A DNA stretch of 64,000 bases, taken from contig JAOVVO010000009.1 of assembly GCA_028564675.1 (NCBI GenBank), positions 124,001 through 188,000 of the forward strand, written 5' to 3'. The position numbers and the translations under genes are program-made. The stretch comes from Onchocerca lupi (lineage: Eukaryota; Nematoda; Chromadorea; Rhabditida; Onchocercidae). The notes beneath the pieces are model-generated. The model saw only the letters and a program-made list of their open reading frames with translations, did no database searches and had not been told where the DNA came from. Positions 11,331 to 23,167 of the stretch are shown here, piece after piece. The first letter of the stretch is position 1. Every line of letters begins with the position of its first letter.

Positions 11331-11747
11331 TATAAAAATTTAAAGAGTTCAAACGAGCCATGTTTTCGGCATCCTGATTTAATAACAGCAGAATTTGCGG
11401 AAAACGTTGAGAACATTAACAGCAATGCTATAAGCAGGTGTCGCTTCAATCCGAAAGAAAATCTTATTGAAGAAGTTAAATGGTGTATGGCCGTTCGTGT
11501 GGGTATTACCGGCACCGGAATCGAACCTGAGGTTGAAGCCAGTTCCGTTTTCTGCATTAATCATGCGGTGAACCTGAAATTATACCCATTTAAAGAGCTA
11601 CTGATCTCGCCGATATCAGCTAAATACTCTGTGACACCTCTAACGTCCGACATTTCGACCGAAGCTTTTGTAAACAGAATACCAAGTTTTTCGACGTTGT
11701 GCCTAATTCACCACTTCAATTATCCATCATCATTATCATCATCCTAA
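11331..11747. other. GC-richer block open on both strands, possible 5' part of the hormone gene
   Basis: The plus strand is open for about 139 codons to a stop at 11747. The minus strand has a frame with a signal-peptide-like run (RHLLIALLLMFSTFSANSA, followed by SGCRKHGSFELF, about 11335-11440) and, upstream, another natural-looking frame (SDVRGVTEYLADIGEISSS). The minus reading is favoured because a secreted protein must start upstream of 11007, but no GT donor gives the phase needed to join 10853-11007. An intermediate exon may be missing. A tRNA-type B box (GGTTCGATTCC) also occurs here by chance. Confidence 0.4.
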
Positions 11748-12149
11748 TTTCGCATTAGTGCTCAATGATGTTATGATTTGCTTAAAAGACTTTTCGAAAG
11801 AGTAGGTGTTGTTCAGTCTTTCTTTCTCTTCTCATTTCAACTACTTATTAGTTCCTTGATTTTTTTTTTTTTTTTTTTGAATTTCTATTGAACTATAATA
11901 AAATATGAGATCTTCAATTCATCAGACTAAGGATTTGGTCAAAATTCAAGAAATATCACTACACATGTATTTGCTAGTAGAATGGGACAGTTGGAAAATA
12001 TGTTCCAAAAAGTTATAGAATAAAAATGAATAAACAGTCAAAGTAATCTATGAATAAAATTGCAAGGTACTAAATTTCTGATCCTAACTCACCTGGATAC
12101 AGAGCAATCATCTGTTAGGCATACACAAAGAGAAATTTTACATGCACAG

Positions 12150-13359
12150 CAATGAAAAAATGGATAAGTATATGCCCAACGTATTCAAAAAGCTGTAAGT
12201 TGGGAATTTGCTATATTCTGAATGTTTTCACAATCTGGACAATCACCTGCTTGAAAGACTTTATTTGTACTATCCTGGATTAAGCTAGCAATTTGCTGTC
12301 ACCTACATAAGGACATAATTGCTCTCTTTTGTTCGGCAAATGACAAGAGCGATTGTTGGCAACCCACAAGCTCTTCAACGTCTAGACAGCCAAATTTCAG
12401 ACTCCGGCTTATCTGAATAAAGCTGGAAATTTTTACAATCTAAATAAGATTTGAAATTAGGAGATAGCCATGAAAAATACTTGCACCTGTACATCAAAAT
12501 AGAGATGGGAAAGCCCAGAAAACAAAAGAAATGTGCTCAGGTTTTCTAGATGCTGTAGATCGAGATTTCACTAATCCTAGTGTACCTTGGCTTTAGGGTC
12601 AAATCTATTCTCGTGAGAACTTTCAAATCTCGAATTATTTTGACAGCTTCAATAAGTTACTTATTCAGCGAAAAAATCAACTTCAGATAGCTTTACAGAT
12701 ATTGAATAAAGCACCACAGAGGCTATGGCTCATTCACTTTTTTGGTGAACAATTTCCAACTTGAGCAAGGAAACCTAGAAATTTTTAAATGCAAGCATTC
12801 ATACAGAAAAATAGCAAGTCCCCGAATCATGAACTCTTCGAAAAGTTTAAATCTTGATTCTTGTTTCGATATCAGTGCTTTTTGTTTGTCATCCATTTAA
12901 ACTACTTCTAGCCATTTCTTGTATAATTACCTATTAGCTGACTCCGATTTCATTCAAAAATATTAAAAAAATAAATAAATATCTCTGCATCAATGACACT
13001 GAGAAATTTTTTTATATTCTGTTCCTCTTGCTATAAGATACATATTTGGCTATGTTTTCGCTGTCACCTGAGCATGTGATTCTCTTTGGGAAAATTAATG
13101 TGGTTTTTCCAAAAGAACCAAAAACTGCTTCAAATGAAGAAGTAAGTCTTAGCGATACAGTACAGATGTGCTGTTGCAGTCCTGAAGAAACATAGATGGG
13201 GTCAATACAGATTTTGTATTTGTTAGGGCACTGGTGAGAACAATTAGTAGCAAGCGATCTCACAAGAAGATGAAATGCTGTGGCTTTTTTGATAGATTCA
13301 AGATTCAATCTGTTCAACTTAAAATATTTCAAACGTTCCCGGCAGGTAGGAACAGACAT
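12150..13359 (-). CDS. Candidate multi-exon gene, unresolved
   Basis: Several exon-like pieces lie on the minus strand: 13012-13359 (115 codons from ATG, MSVPTCRERLKYFKLNRLN), a 66-base piece near 12480-12550 (HLENLSTFLLFSGLSHLYF) ending at a GTGCAAG donor, a piece near 12308-12425 (SLKFGCLDVEELVGCQQS) ending at a GTGACA donor, and a last piece with a hydrophobic end (FLNTLGIYLSIFSLLCM) near 12150-12200. Phases do not all join, so the model is a sketch. If correct, the protein ends in a membrane-anchor-like helix. No family is recognised, and the 13012 frame could be chance. Confidence 0.3.
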
Positions 13360-15004
13360 TACGAAGTACTTTTTGCAGTAGAGTCTTCAAAAATTAGTGA
13401 ATAGAGGTTGTATTAATGAAGTTTATAATAATGGAATAATAAAACTATCGGAAGTTCCCAAGAGTAAACGATGAAGCATCGAATGATATCATGCTGTGAT
13501 TGACTTTCATTTGAAGTATTCAAACATAGAGCTAGGAATATATACACATATTAATTCATTTCCAGAAAAATATACGCATATTTTACCAATATCAACAAAA
13601 AAAAAAAAAAAAGAATCTGAAAATTTTCGCATTTGGATGCTCTTGAAAATGCAAAGAAATTCAATTTACATTATTCTATTGAGTGCACACAATTGCGTCG
13701 CCTTCGTAACTGTCCAGCTATTAACAATTTTAACGAGAATTGATTATGATTTGAATTATTTATGGCTTTTCCGCAAAATGATGGCAGTGATCGCTTTGTT
13801 TTCTTCCCGTTAAAAAAACCCAAGTGTATTTTCTGCGACCGCTTGGCATTTCAGAAATTCAAAATGCTGTTACAAATTTTTAGAAATAATTGCATAGATT
13901 TCTCAAAAAAGATTAAAAAGATTGAAGAGATTTTCTTTTCCACCTACTTTTTATTAGACTATTCCCCGAATGAATGGAATATGTTAGATTTTATAGTTGA
14001 ATGAATAATCGCTATATGATCAAATACATTTTTCCAATAATTTAAACACAGATATTGTAATTTTTGGTTGTTTTTTTTTCTTTTTTTTTATGAAGACATT
14101 TTCCTTATGATTTACAAAAAATCTTAATTTCATCTGGAAACTGGGATCTTTGGAAAATTTTAAATTTTAAAATCAAGTATTCATATCTAGAACAATTTCA
14201 GATTTTTCAAAATGAATTATGTGAATTTTTCAGTCTTTCTTTACTCTTTATGGATTAGATGTCCAATCATTTCTATAAAGAACATTTAGTATTCGTATTT
14301 CCTTAAATGAATAGTTAAGAATAGTAACTTTACCTATGAAATATCACGAAATAGCATATTGTGATTCATGCACTTCTGCAGGGTATTAAATTTTGTCATC
14401 TGACATGTATGATGTGATCTGCAGGTGAAATAAAAATGTGTAATTTTACAGCTAATACCCTGTCATTTTTCCGATAAGAACGAGTAATTCTCAATTTATG
14501 AACTCCCCTTTAAATGTGAATAATTCCTTCCATCTTTCTTTTTTCTGCTGGTGAAATCTGCATGAAAAGCTTTTTTCAATATTTCTTTAATCTTCATTAT
14601 TTCTTACCTATATTTTCACATAGGGAAATAGGGAATCTTAGATTTCATAGTGAGGTATCTTCCGTTTGGATAAGAGGTAGTAAAATGTCGGAGTAGCAAT
14701 AATCCAACAATTTAGTTGAGCAATATTCTTCTCTACAAGCGACAAAGGAAAGAATAAGTGATCAGTTTACTTGGGATGTTCTCTAATGATTGCTTTTAAC
14801 ATGTAAAACGCAAAACAAGAAATCTAGAACAGGAGTTTCATTGACAAATTTGGTAGTTAAAGTGCCAAAAAGAGTATTGTTTTTATATTAGAAGCTTTTT
14901 TATAAGAAAACTCTCATTATTAATAATCTGTGTAGTTTCGTTTATTTAATAACTTCTTCAACTGTTCCCTTCTCCTTCCCCTACGCTTCATGGACTTGCG
15001 ATGT
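13360..15004. other. No confident gene
   Basis: The interval contains plus-strand frames of 105 and 80 codons (13496-13813 and 13762-14004, the latter with a CIFCDRLAF motif) that overlap each other and lack matching splice partners. A 10-base inverted repeat, CAGGGTATTA/TAATACCCTG, flanks 14378-14462 but its interior does not pair. I regard the region as intergenic. Confidence 0.4.
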
Positions 15005-15020
15005 CAGATGCATTTTAGTT

Positions 15021-15283
15021 ATGCCATTTACGCCACTGCCGGTAATGCAAAAATATCGAGGTAAGACAGAACTTCAAAAAATTCCAAACATTTTCATAAT
15101 TTGTAGCAACAAAAAGACGATGAATCGATGTTATGAAAATGAAAAGTCATTATATATATCATCATCTACATTTTAATATAAGCATGCGCAGTATTTTGGC
15201 AATGGAATTTCAAAAAAGAACAGGTATTATATCTGAAAAGATGGCATAATGCTCGAAATGCTTACCGATTAGCTGAAAATTGA
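15021..15283 (+). CDS. Two-exon small protein, 43 aa
   Basis: The ATG is two bases after a TTTTAG acceptor, the classic layout of a trans-spliced nematode start. Exon 1 is 15021-15060 and ends at CGAG/GTAAGA. Exon 2 is 15192-15283, begins after GCGCAG and ends TGA. Together they are 132 bases in one phase. The product starts MPFTPLPVMQKYR and is basic and Trp-rich (VFWQWNFKKEQ, LKRWHNARNAYRL), without a signal peptide or obvious membrane helix. Size and charge would fit a small mitochondrial or ribosome-associated subunit, but that is only a guess. Confidence 0.5.
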
Positions 15284-18200
15284 AGGTCTTCAATTCTTAT
15301 TATTACTAGAAGTTAATAATTATTTTTGTCCTTCGAATATTAATAAGCTGTACTGTTTTAATTGTATTAAATAGCTTAATCGGCAAAACAATTTTATCTA
15401 GGGTCAATTAATCATAATGAAATTAAATCAGTAAATTAGCTGCGCCATCTAGAAGTGGGAGTACTTCCTGAATAATCTGAATAACTGAAATACTCATATA
15501 GTGTAAAACATGTTTATAACAATTTCACACTAAACATTTACAAAATGTTTGTATTCCAGTACATACTTTTCAGTTGAAATGTCCAATTAAATCAATCAAA
15601 TAATTTATAATCCTCAAGCGACGATAAAAATTTTAGATTGAATTTTCATTCTAAATAGATTAAACAGACAAAAATTAAGAATGCAATTAGTAATATAGTG
15701 TGAAGTTCAGTTCCATGCAGTGCTTTAACCTCTTATTCTTTAAAGGAAATCAATATTTCACTAATATCATTGGTTAACTGAAAACGATTTTTGAAATTCA
15801 GTGCAAAACATCACAGTCTAATTATAAGTTTTGTTCCTGTTTCAAGAGATTAAGAGGATAATGAACTGAAATTTTCATTCAATTTATTATTTATTTACTC
15901 TATGCGTTCAATGATCCTGAATTCATTTTTGTAGCGCACTGTTTTTGGCAATTATTTAAAGCATACACATACAAAATAACTAAAAAAGAGCGGTTACATT
16001 TACTGCCATTTTCACTATTGTAGAAATAAGATAACCTTATATTCGTAAAAGAATTTACAGAAATCCTGTCAATCACTAAATCTAATTTCATTTTAAACTT
16101 AAAAATGTACACGGGCATTGCAAATACAACCTGAACTAAGAAATAAACCAATGCTATCGTAAAAGAATATCCTAAAATTCAAGATCCTTTTTTTCAAAAT
16201 GAAGAAACCGCAAAAGAAAGAAATTCCTACACTTCATGTCTCAGTGTAAACATTCGGAAAAAAGATTTTAATAAGCTGGAAAGAAAGCAAATGTCTATAG
16301 CATTGGAAATTGAAATCATCAGTTGGATTCTAGCTGAAAATGAATCAGCGGTGAATAAAATAGGAAAGAATGCGAGAAATGCTATGATTTAAGAAGACTG
16401 GATTGAAGATCCGGTTTCAGTTGAATGCATGCCACTGAATTGGTAGTCCGCTGTCATCCTTCCTTTTTTTGAAGGGCGATGATGAGATGAGTAAAAGTAA
16501 ATGTTAATTAAATCTCCTTATACACGCACATGAAGACGACATGAATGGAGTGTGACAATTTTAATTGTTTTTCCATTTTGCAAACAACCCATTGACCTTT
16601 GGCCTTCTCAAAAAATGCAAATATCTTCCTTAAATCACAAAATAAATAAAGAAATAAATCACTGAACATACTGAAAATAGTTATTTTTTCATCGTTCCTT
16701 ATAGTTTGCATTTCTCCGAATCTATTCAAAAGTATTGCACCTATAGTTTCTAATTTATGGCTTGAAATATTAAAAAAAAAAAAAAGAAATAGGAAAAAAA
16801 AACTTGGTAAAAGGTGGGGAATCGATCTCATATATTACTTTTTAGTAACTAAATAACCTGCCATCTACCAAGGATCTCATCATATCGCAAGAATATATTA
16901 AAGAAAAAAATAAAGAAAGCATCCTCTGCACATGACATCTATAAAAGTTGTTTCGAAGGCCAAAATCTAATCAATATATTAGGTGGTGCCTTCGCAACAT
17001 GACATAGTGAAACTCACAGAGTTATTGCTGAATAGGTAATCCTTAAGCTGAAAGAGTTCGAAATGACTTCCGCTACCACTCTTTATTGGTAAGATTTGTT
17101 GGCAAGACTGCAAGATGGCATATAGTCCTGGAAAGGAATCGATCTCGTTTTAATTGAGATCAGAAGTAGTAAAATTCATAATATTTAATGAAACAAATAG
17201 GCCTTTATAGTTGAAATCGACGAAATAAAACTTCAGTTTAACTATATTAAGATCTTCGCAGTAAAACATTAGTACTAAGAACTCGAAAGTTGAGCTCGGA
17301 ATGTGGAGAAAATTGAAAATTCAGTAAAATCATACAAATATTCATCCCAAATATTTTGTTATGAAAGGATAAAGAATACTGCGAAAGGTCAAGACCAATA
17401 AATAAAAAAAAAAAAAATTAAAAGCATAATTTCATCTTTGAGTGATTATGTATGCTCATTTTTGATGGAAAGAATAGGAAATCAATTTTGATGGTTCCTT
17501 TCTAATTTAAGAAATCATTCAACAATAACAACAAAACATTCAAATGACTAACTAATTAGCATCTTCCGGAATCAGTTAATGTCTTTTTTAAGTCACGAAC
17601 TTTATGATTTCCTTTCTCCTTTTCCTTTTTTTGGAAGCATAACGTCATTAGATCTTTCAAAACTTTGTTAGAAATTTCCCTTCAATAAAAATTCGACTTT
17701 TTCAATCCCATAAATAAATATAGATAAAAATATTGTTAACTTTAATTGAAACCTCATGCGATATTCCATAATAAAAATTTCCACGCTAATTCTGCCAAGA
17801 TATTTTTCAAATTTGTTTTCTCATCGCTTCTTTTTTAACGATACAGCCATAAACGAGCTACTTTGATTTTTGTGGATAACCAGGAATATTTCATAATCAG
17901 TTAATGATATTAACTTTTACATCGTTCATGACAATGTTGCATAATATCGGATCAGGTTTACTCACATCTGGCAAAAAAAAAAAATTTCTCTAAATATATC
18001 AGGAATTTCTGAAGTTATATTAAATTTGGTTCCAAACAGAAATTTTCTCTCTTCCGTTATATATGTTACGAATAACTATGTCAGAGAGATGGAAGACATA
18101 TCATACAGAACAGAAGTGGTATTTCGGAATACTTTAATACTGCACACACATAAGTAATTTCGCTCTAAATCCGCATAAAATGACGGAACATTTTTTGAAT

Positions 18201-19269
18201 ATTTATAGTCAACGGAAGCATTTAGTTTGTCGAAGCAACATATCATCGATAGTAAACACTGAAGTATTACATTTACATACCAAACAAGTTCAGCTGTTTT
18301 AAATTTAACATATGGATGGCTACATCTTTTCGACTTATCTGAAGCTTTCAAGAACAACACTGCAACGAAATATCTAAGGAGAAGCTTTCAAATAATTAAA
18401 ACTATATACTACTTGGTTTAATTATTACACATGCAGGAATTGAAATAAGACAGACTTGCTTGTGGAAAATGCACATGCCGAGGACAACTGCAGTTTAAAG
18501 CTCGAAAATGAAATTTATAAAAATTGAAATTAAAGTTAAAGTTTAATTTTAATGGCGATGAATCTGGTAATTTAGACTTACTGGAAGAAATATAAATCAA
18601 CACCGGTGATAAATTTCAGAATATGTTCAATGAAATCCTACCACTATATATCTTAATGTTAACTACGAGAAAGAATAATAATTTAGAATTTACATGCCCA
18701 ATTAGCCTGTAAGTTAAGATTAAATAAAGCCATATTTAAAAAGCAGGAAACAAAGAAAAAGTTCCACGGACAAAAACAAAAAATATCATGGACAATTTAA
18801 AAATTTAAGAACGAATTCACTCTCCTACTAAAACTTTTTTAACGGTAGATTAAAATGTCATGATTTAAAGACTTTATTTTAGGCTCTCTTTAGAGATATC
18901 TAATACATGGCTATGTCTAACATGAAGTCGTTCCGAAAATAAACAGGCTAATTTATATGGCAAATCTAGAGAGGACGTGTCCAAAATTTGATACAATCAC
19001 AGTATATGAAACATTCTAACATGGAGATAGAAAAAGCCGGTTAGATGTTTTACCGCACTATTTCTAATTTCTATTCATTTTCGTTAACAAAGAATTATAA
19101 AAATACTAAATGAGCACTACAACTATTGAATACTTCCAACTAATGGTCAGTAATATTTGTGAAGATTATAATCGTCGATATTGGAACTTCTAGAAATACT
19201 GTGTTAATTCGCTGCGATATTCAGTCATTATTGAAGTCGACTTCATTTCAGAAAATGCCCGTTTTGAGC
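15284..19269. other. Mostly featureless AT-rich interval
   Basis: Only isolated minus-strand frames are seen: 83 codons at 15900-16151, 107 at 16508-16831 (low complexity Phe/Leu) and 94 at 18076-18360, which has the most natural composition of the three. None has a consistent exon partner. A possible plus-strand exon (SQHDIVKLTELLLN) lies at about 16983-17034. A 70-base minus-strand hairpin-like segment with matching 7-base ends is at 16803-16872. I support no gene here. Confidence 0.4.
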
Positions 19270-20546
19270 CTATATATCGTTGGATAATCCTGCCTTCGGT
19301 AATACGATTTTCTGCAATACGAAATAAACCATGAAATGGATGACAAGATGGCAAATCTTATTTCAAAAACATGGAAATAGAATATATTTAACTTACGGAT
19401 AAAGTTTTATGGCTACGTTCTTTTCTTTCTTTCTTATATTCTAACTCAATTCCTGGAATAGTATATAGTGGAGGTGTGATGAACTCTTCCATTCCTTCAC
19501 AATTCCTTTTTTCATCACAATCTTCATTTATTGCTATTCGCCCCTTATTTTCTGAAATACAAGGACTCAAATGATGCGAACAAAACAGTATTTGATAAAC
19601 TCCCTAGGTTTCTGTTATTCAAAAAAAAGAATCCATATTGTATAGTCATTTTTGAAGTTTAAATTCATAGAAATTTTTTTCACTTATTTTCTGCAAATCT
19701 TCTTTTTGACATCCCAATATTACATCTAACACTGGGAAAGTGGTGACTTCAAAAATTATTTTTGGAAGATAAAAAGCAAAAAAACTCGCATTTTTTTTAC
19801 TAAATTTTAAGAACTCACCGCAAAACTCATTGCTGTTACATTTGAGTCTTTTGCACCATTGCAGCTTTTTCCATTTTGGTTGAACAGGTCGCGGTGATTT
19901 ATTCATCTTCTCGGAAAACGTCCAATCTTCACCAGAATAAAAGAATTCCGATTCCCCACCTATGATTTTTAACATCGAGTATCTCATATTTATTTGAAAA
20001 AATATTTCATTCGTAGTAAATGTCTCGAAACTAGAAATGCTGTTTTGCAAATTATGTAGATTTAATCTCAAAACCATGATACGATCATTTAATATAATAA
20101 AGATTTGACATCTAACAGGACAAAAATCGTTTACTCGATGCATTGCCAACACAACGCTCGTGCCGATTAATTATTCTAGCTAGTTCTTCTCTAGGTTCAT
20201 TGGTGCTTGTTTCGTTATTTTGAAAATCACTAAAAAAACTACGATGAGGAAATAACACTGAATTAGACGAATAAAATGAACATTTCAATTATTTTTTGCT
20301 GAATGCACCGTGTAATTTGCAACTTGAGTTTAATAACTAATTTTAATTATTTACATTCCTGCATAATAAATATCCTATCACAAATGACAATTTTTTGGGT
20401 CAATCAGAGTAAGTCTTTCGACAAAAATGCGACAGCACATTCGATGGCTATATATAGAGAAATTATTAGAAATAGCTTGACCTATGAACAGTCATATTTG
20501 TGCTACTCGAAATACAAGTTCTTATTAAGGAGTCAACAGTCGTCAT
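19270..20546 (-). CDS. Unknown nematode protein, 5 exons, 166 aa
   Basis: Exons 20507-20546, 20135-20257, 19819-19959, 19397-19551 and 19270-19311 total 501 bases with all phases agreeing, from ATG (MTTVDSLIRTCIS) to TAG. Acceptors and donors are good (for example ATTCAG, TTTCAG, GCG/GTGAGT, TCC/GTAAGT). The protein is hydrophilic and probably disordered, with an acidic/Asn-rich part (DFQNNETSTNEPREELARI), a basic Cys-containing part (QPKWKKLQWCKRLKCNSNE) and a Glu/Lys-rich part near the end. Another reading of the last exon stays open longer (to 19190) but is out of phase with its neighbour. No family is recognised. The 168-codon open frame at 19646-20152 reads through two introns and should not be used as the product. 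Confidence 0.55.
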
Positions 20547-20610
20547 TTTTTAGAAAAAAAAAAAAAAAAAAACACAATTCGAACGAACGTAGCATTTTTT
20601 TCATATCATT

Positions 20611-21058
20611 TCATCTTTTCGTAAAGCCTTCAGCAACTGACTGGCCAAATGAAGTTTTCAAAATGTTAAACGAAATTGGAAAAAACTGTTTGTTTAGCGA
20701 ATCTTCATTGCATGAAAATATATCTGATATAACCAACTCAACAATTAATTCGAAACATTCTGCATGAATAAATTAAACATTCATTGACTTCTGGATGACT
20801 ATACATTAAAAATCGAAATACTTGCCAGAAATAAGCGCTCTGCTGGGATTGAAGGGATGATTGATGAATGTCTGAATTTTGTTGCCACTCATTATCCTGA
20901 AAATGAAGTCCAGTGATTCTTCTTTAACAGCACATCATCTGAATTATTCCAAACAAAAATTTACTGAGTGCTCATGATCTTATAACTTACTGAATAGTGA
21001 TTCAACTTCCAAATTCAAATACTGTTTCAAGTGGGTGTAATATTTCATTCTTGGACAT
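20611..21058 (-). CDS. Candidate small gene, partly resolved
   Basis: Three exon-like pieces lie upstream of the previous gene on the same strand: 21023-21058 (MSKNEILHPLET), 20822-20896 (DNEWQQNSDIHQSSLQSQQS, in phase with the first) and 20611-20759 (ELIVELVISDIFSCNEDSLN to GFTKR, stop TGA), which has a strong CATGCAG acceptor. The last junction is out of phase, so either a small exon is missing or the pieces belong to different transcripts. The middle piece is Gln/Ser-rich. No function is suggested. The 154-codon plus-strand frame at 20303-20767 overlaps this on the other strand and contains a poly(A) run, so I treat it as a shadow. Confidence 0.35.
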
Positions 21059-21190
21059 GAATCAGTCGAAACAGAGTGCAGTCAAATTCGTGAAATACAT
21101 AAACAAAAGTCATGGTAGGAGATTTTAAATCAAATGAAAATCACAATAAATTGAAGTATTTTCTTGAATATTTTATCTTGACATGCTTTT

Positions 21191-21304
21191 TTATTTTCGG
21201 TTAAAACCATCTTTATCTGTGGGTAGTAGTGCCAATTTTAGCTCGGTTTTTACTTTTGGTAATAATACTTTTCGCTTCTCGAGAATAGAGCAGAATAATC
21301 TTTC
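21191..21304 (-). CDS. Orphan terminal exon, basic
   Basis: After a TTCTTTAG acceptor, 37 codons run to TAA with an amphipathic basic composition (EKRKVLLPKVKTELKLALL). A second frame of the same exon (EAKSIITKSKNRAKIG) joins in phase to a possible exon at about 21350-21398. I cannot say which is used or which gene it belongs to. Confidence 0.25.
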   Translation of the reverse strand, partial: ERLFCSILEKRKVLLPKVKTELKLALLPTDKDGFNRK

Positions 21305-21475
21305 CTAAAGAAACAATAAAGAAGGAAAAATGTATTAAAAGCTTAACGTTCATACCTGTAAAATTATCAACTAATACATCTTCATTCAGGTAAGACAAAA
21401 TTACGAAAGAATATTAAAAATAATAGCTGTGCAAATGAAGGAAATAATTACCTTCAATCAAGAACAATAAAGGTC

Positions 21476-21530
21476 ATCGACATAGGACAACTTTGTGACA
21501 TAGGACAATTCGTGACATAGAACAATTTTT
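21476..21530 (+). repeat. Short tandem repeat, about 3 x 18 bases
   Basis: The unit GACATAGGACAAnnntnt is repeated three times with small changes (CGACATAGGACAACTTTG, TGACATAGGACAATTCG, TGACATAGAACAATTTTT). It lies in the gap downstream of the 67-residue gene. No function is evident. Confidence 0.7.
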
Positions 21531-21772
21531 AAGATATATATATTTTTTAGGCAATTTACATGACCATAGTTTGTATCGCACACATTTTGAGATAAACACT
21601 TAATAAGTAAATTAAAATCTCCCTTTATTAGTTCCATTGAGTGGATAAAAAAAATGAAGACTGAATGTGCAAATTACATCGTGAAAAGGAAAGTTACTAA
21701 GATCATCGAATTTCAAAATAATAGCCGAACAATGAATGACAAGGGCAGATCGTATATTGCAGTTTATTCAAA

Positions 21773-22285
21773 TTACTTCAAAGCACAAACTTCTCTTCCA
21801 TCGCTTTCGTCGCTTTCATCCGAATTGTTTATTGCTAGTTCAGCGAGCACTTGTCGGGTAACCTCCTGTCTTATTTCCCGCATGATATTTTGCGAAACTT
21901 GCCAACATGTCACTTTGTTTTCATTCAGTGGAGTGTTTTCCTGCATAACTCGAATTTTGTTTATTACTTATAAATATTTTTTATTCTTAAAAAGTTCGCA
22001 CCTTCTTTCTTATTCAAAGAAGTGCGAATTGAAACATTTTTATATAAGCTTCTAATTCACTTCGGTACTAAAAAATTTGACATTTCGGACAATTATTTAA
22101 TAACAAGTTTACCTAGATAAACAAAAAGTATATTTTTGATGGAAGATTATCCAAATATGAAAATGAAAAAATAAATAAAATTCTTGAATAAATTACGGAT
22201 GGCTTTTTAAATCCAGCCAAATTTCGAAATTCAAATCATTACTCCTTACCTTATTCCAGTTTTTCTGATCGTCATCGACGGCCAT
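21773..22285 (-). CDS. Small acidic-tailed protein, 2 exons, 67 aa
   Basis: Exon 1 (22250-22285) starts MAVDDDQKNWNK 21 bases after a TTTTGCAG acceptor and ends at AAG/GTAAGG. Exon 2 (21773-21940) follows TTATGCAG and runs to TAA, with AATAAA just beyond. The product is a short helical-looking protein (QNIMREIRQEVTRQVLAELA) ending in an acidic run (SDESDESDG). It could be longer if an upstream exon reads through the in-frame codons before the ATG. The layout suggests a trans-spliced transcript. No family is recognised. The 133-codon plus-strand frame at 21654-22055 is its shadow. Confidence 0.55.
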
Positions 22286-22306
22286 TTCCTGGGTTAGTTC
22301 TTGTAA

Positions 22307-23132
22307 CTGCAAAATTACAAGTTACATCATTAACACAGAACAAGATTTTCGGTTAAAACATATCATGGTAAGAACAGGAAACGACAACTGCCATGGCATT
22401 TTAGATGAAGCATTTAATAAAAAATCATTACTGTTACTTTAATATCTTATTAAAATTATCATTGTAATTGATAGTGATAATAATAAATTATTATTAAAAT
22501 AGCATTAATTATTTCCTCGTCATTATTATCATTATCACTAAGAAATGTTCGGCATAATGAGTCACTGTTCTCCAGGCTGGGATTCTGGCACTTCATAATC
22601 CATTCTTACCCACACGAACAATATAGATTAATCGATTATATTATTACCGTTATTCAATTCCTAGTTTTTTAGAGACTGAAAAGTTCAGACAACTGGATCA
22701 AAGAGACATTCCCATAGATCAGTCAGTAGTATGACAGAAAATACAAAAATATTTGGCGCCTTTTAAACAAAGCAAGACTTTTCGCCCTTTCCCTGGGTAC
22801 GGTTTGTCAAACCTCTTTCCCGATTACGGCTATCATCTTTCGTCTCCTATCATTTTCTCCTCTTTTTAATCACAGCTTCCTCCATTATAATTATTTATTC
22901 CCTTACACGTCAATTAGCATTCATTTATTACGAATTTTTGCTGATAACCGATCGCAGCAGTTTGAATTTCAATGACCTTTTTCGAAATGGATAAGCTCTC
23001 CATAATTAAGTCTGAGCATTTCTAACTATATCACAGGTTATAATGTCCCTCACTATGCCTTTCTAATTCAAATTCTTCTTTCTTCCCTTAAAGTTACAAA
23101 AACTCAAACTGAAAGAAGCCAAGAGATACTTG

Positions 23133-23167
<35 letters not shown>

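Noticed and set aside
11505..11535. GGTTCGATTCC B-box-like sequence (minus strand)
   Set aside because: No A box or cloverleaf around it, and the T stem has mismatches. It lies inside a better coding candidate.
14378..14462. Inverted repeat CAGGGTATTA/TAATACCCTG
   Set aside because: Only the 10-base ends pair and the 65-base interior does not fold into an extended stem.
16803..16872. 70-base minus-strand segment with paired 7-base ends (CTTGGTA/TACCAAG) and a GATCGATTCC box, like a tRNA
   Set aside because: No D-arm A box, the anticodon stem has a four-base loop, and the T stem does not pair. At most a decayed tRNA or chance hairpin.
20303..20767. 154-codon plus-strand open frame
   Set aside because: Contains a long poly-Lys run from a poly(A) tract and lies opposite phased minus-strand exons.
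20790..20921. Plus-strand reading KRSAGIEGMIDECLNFVATH resembling an insulin-like A chain
   Set aside because: Only one cysteine, no B chain, and it is opposite a phased minus exon.
21654..22055. 133-codon plus-strand open frame
   Set aside because: Antisense shadow of the second exon of the 67-residue gene.
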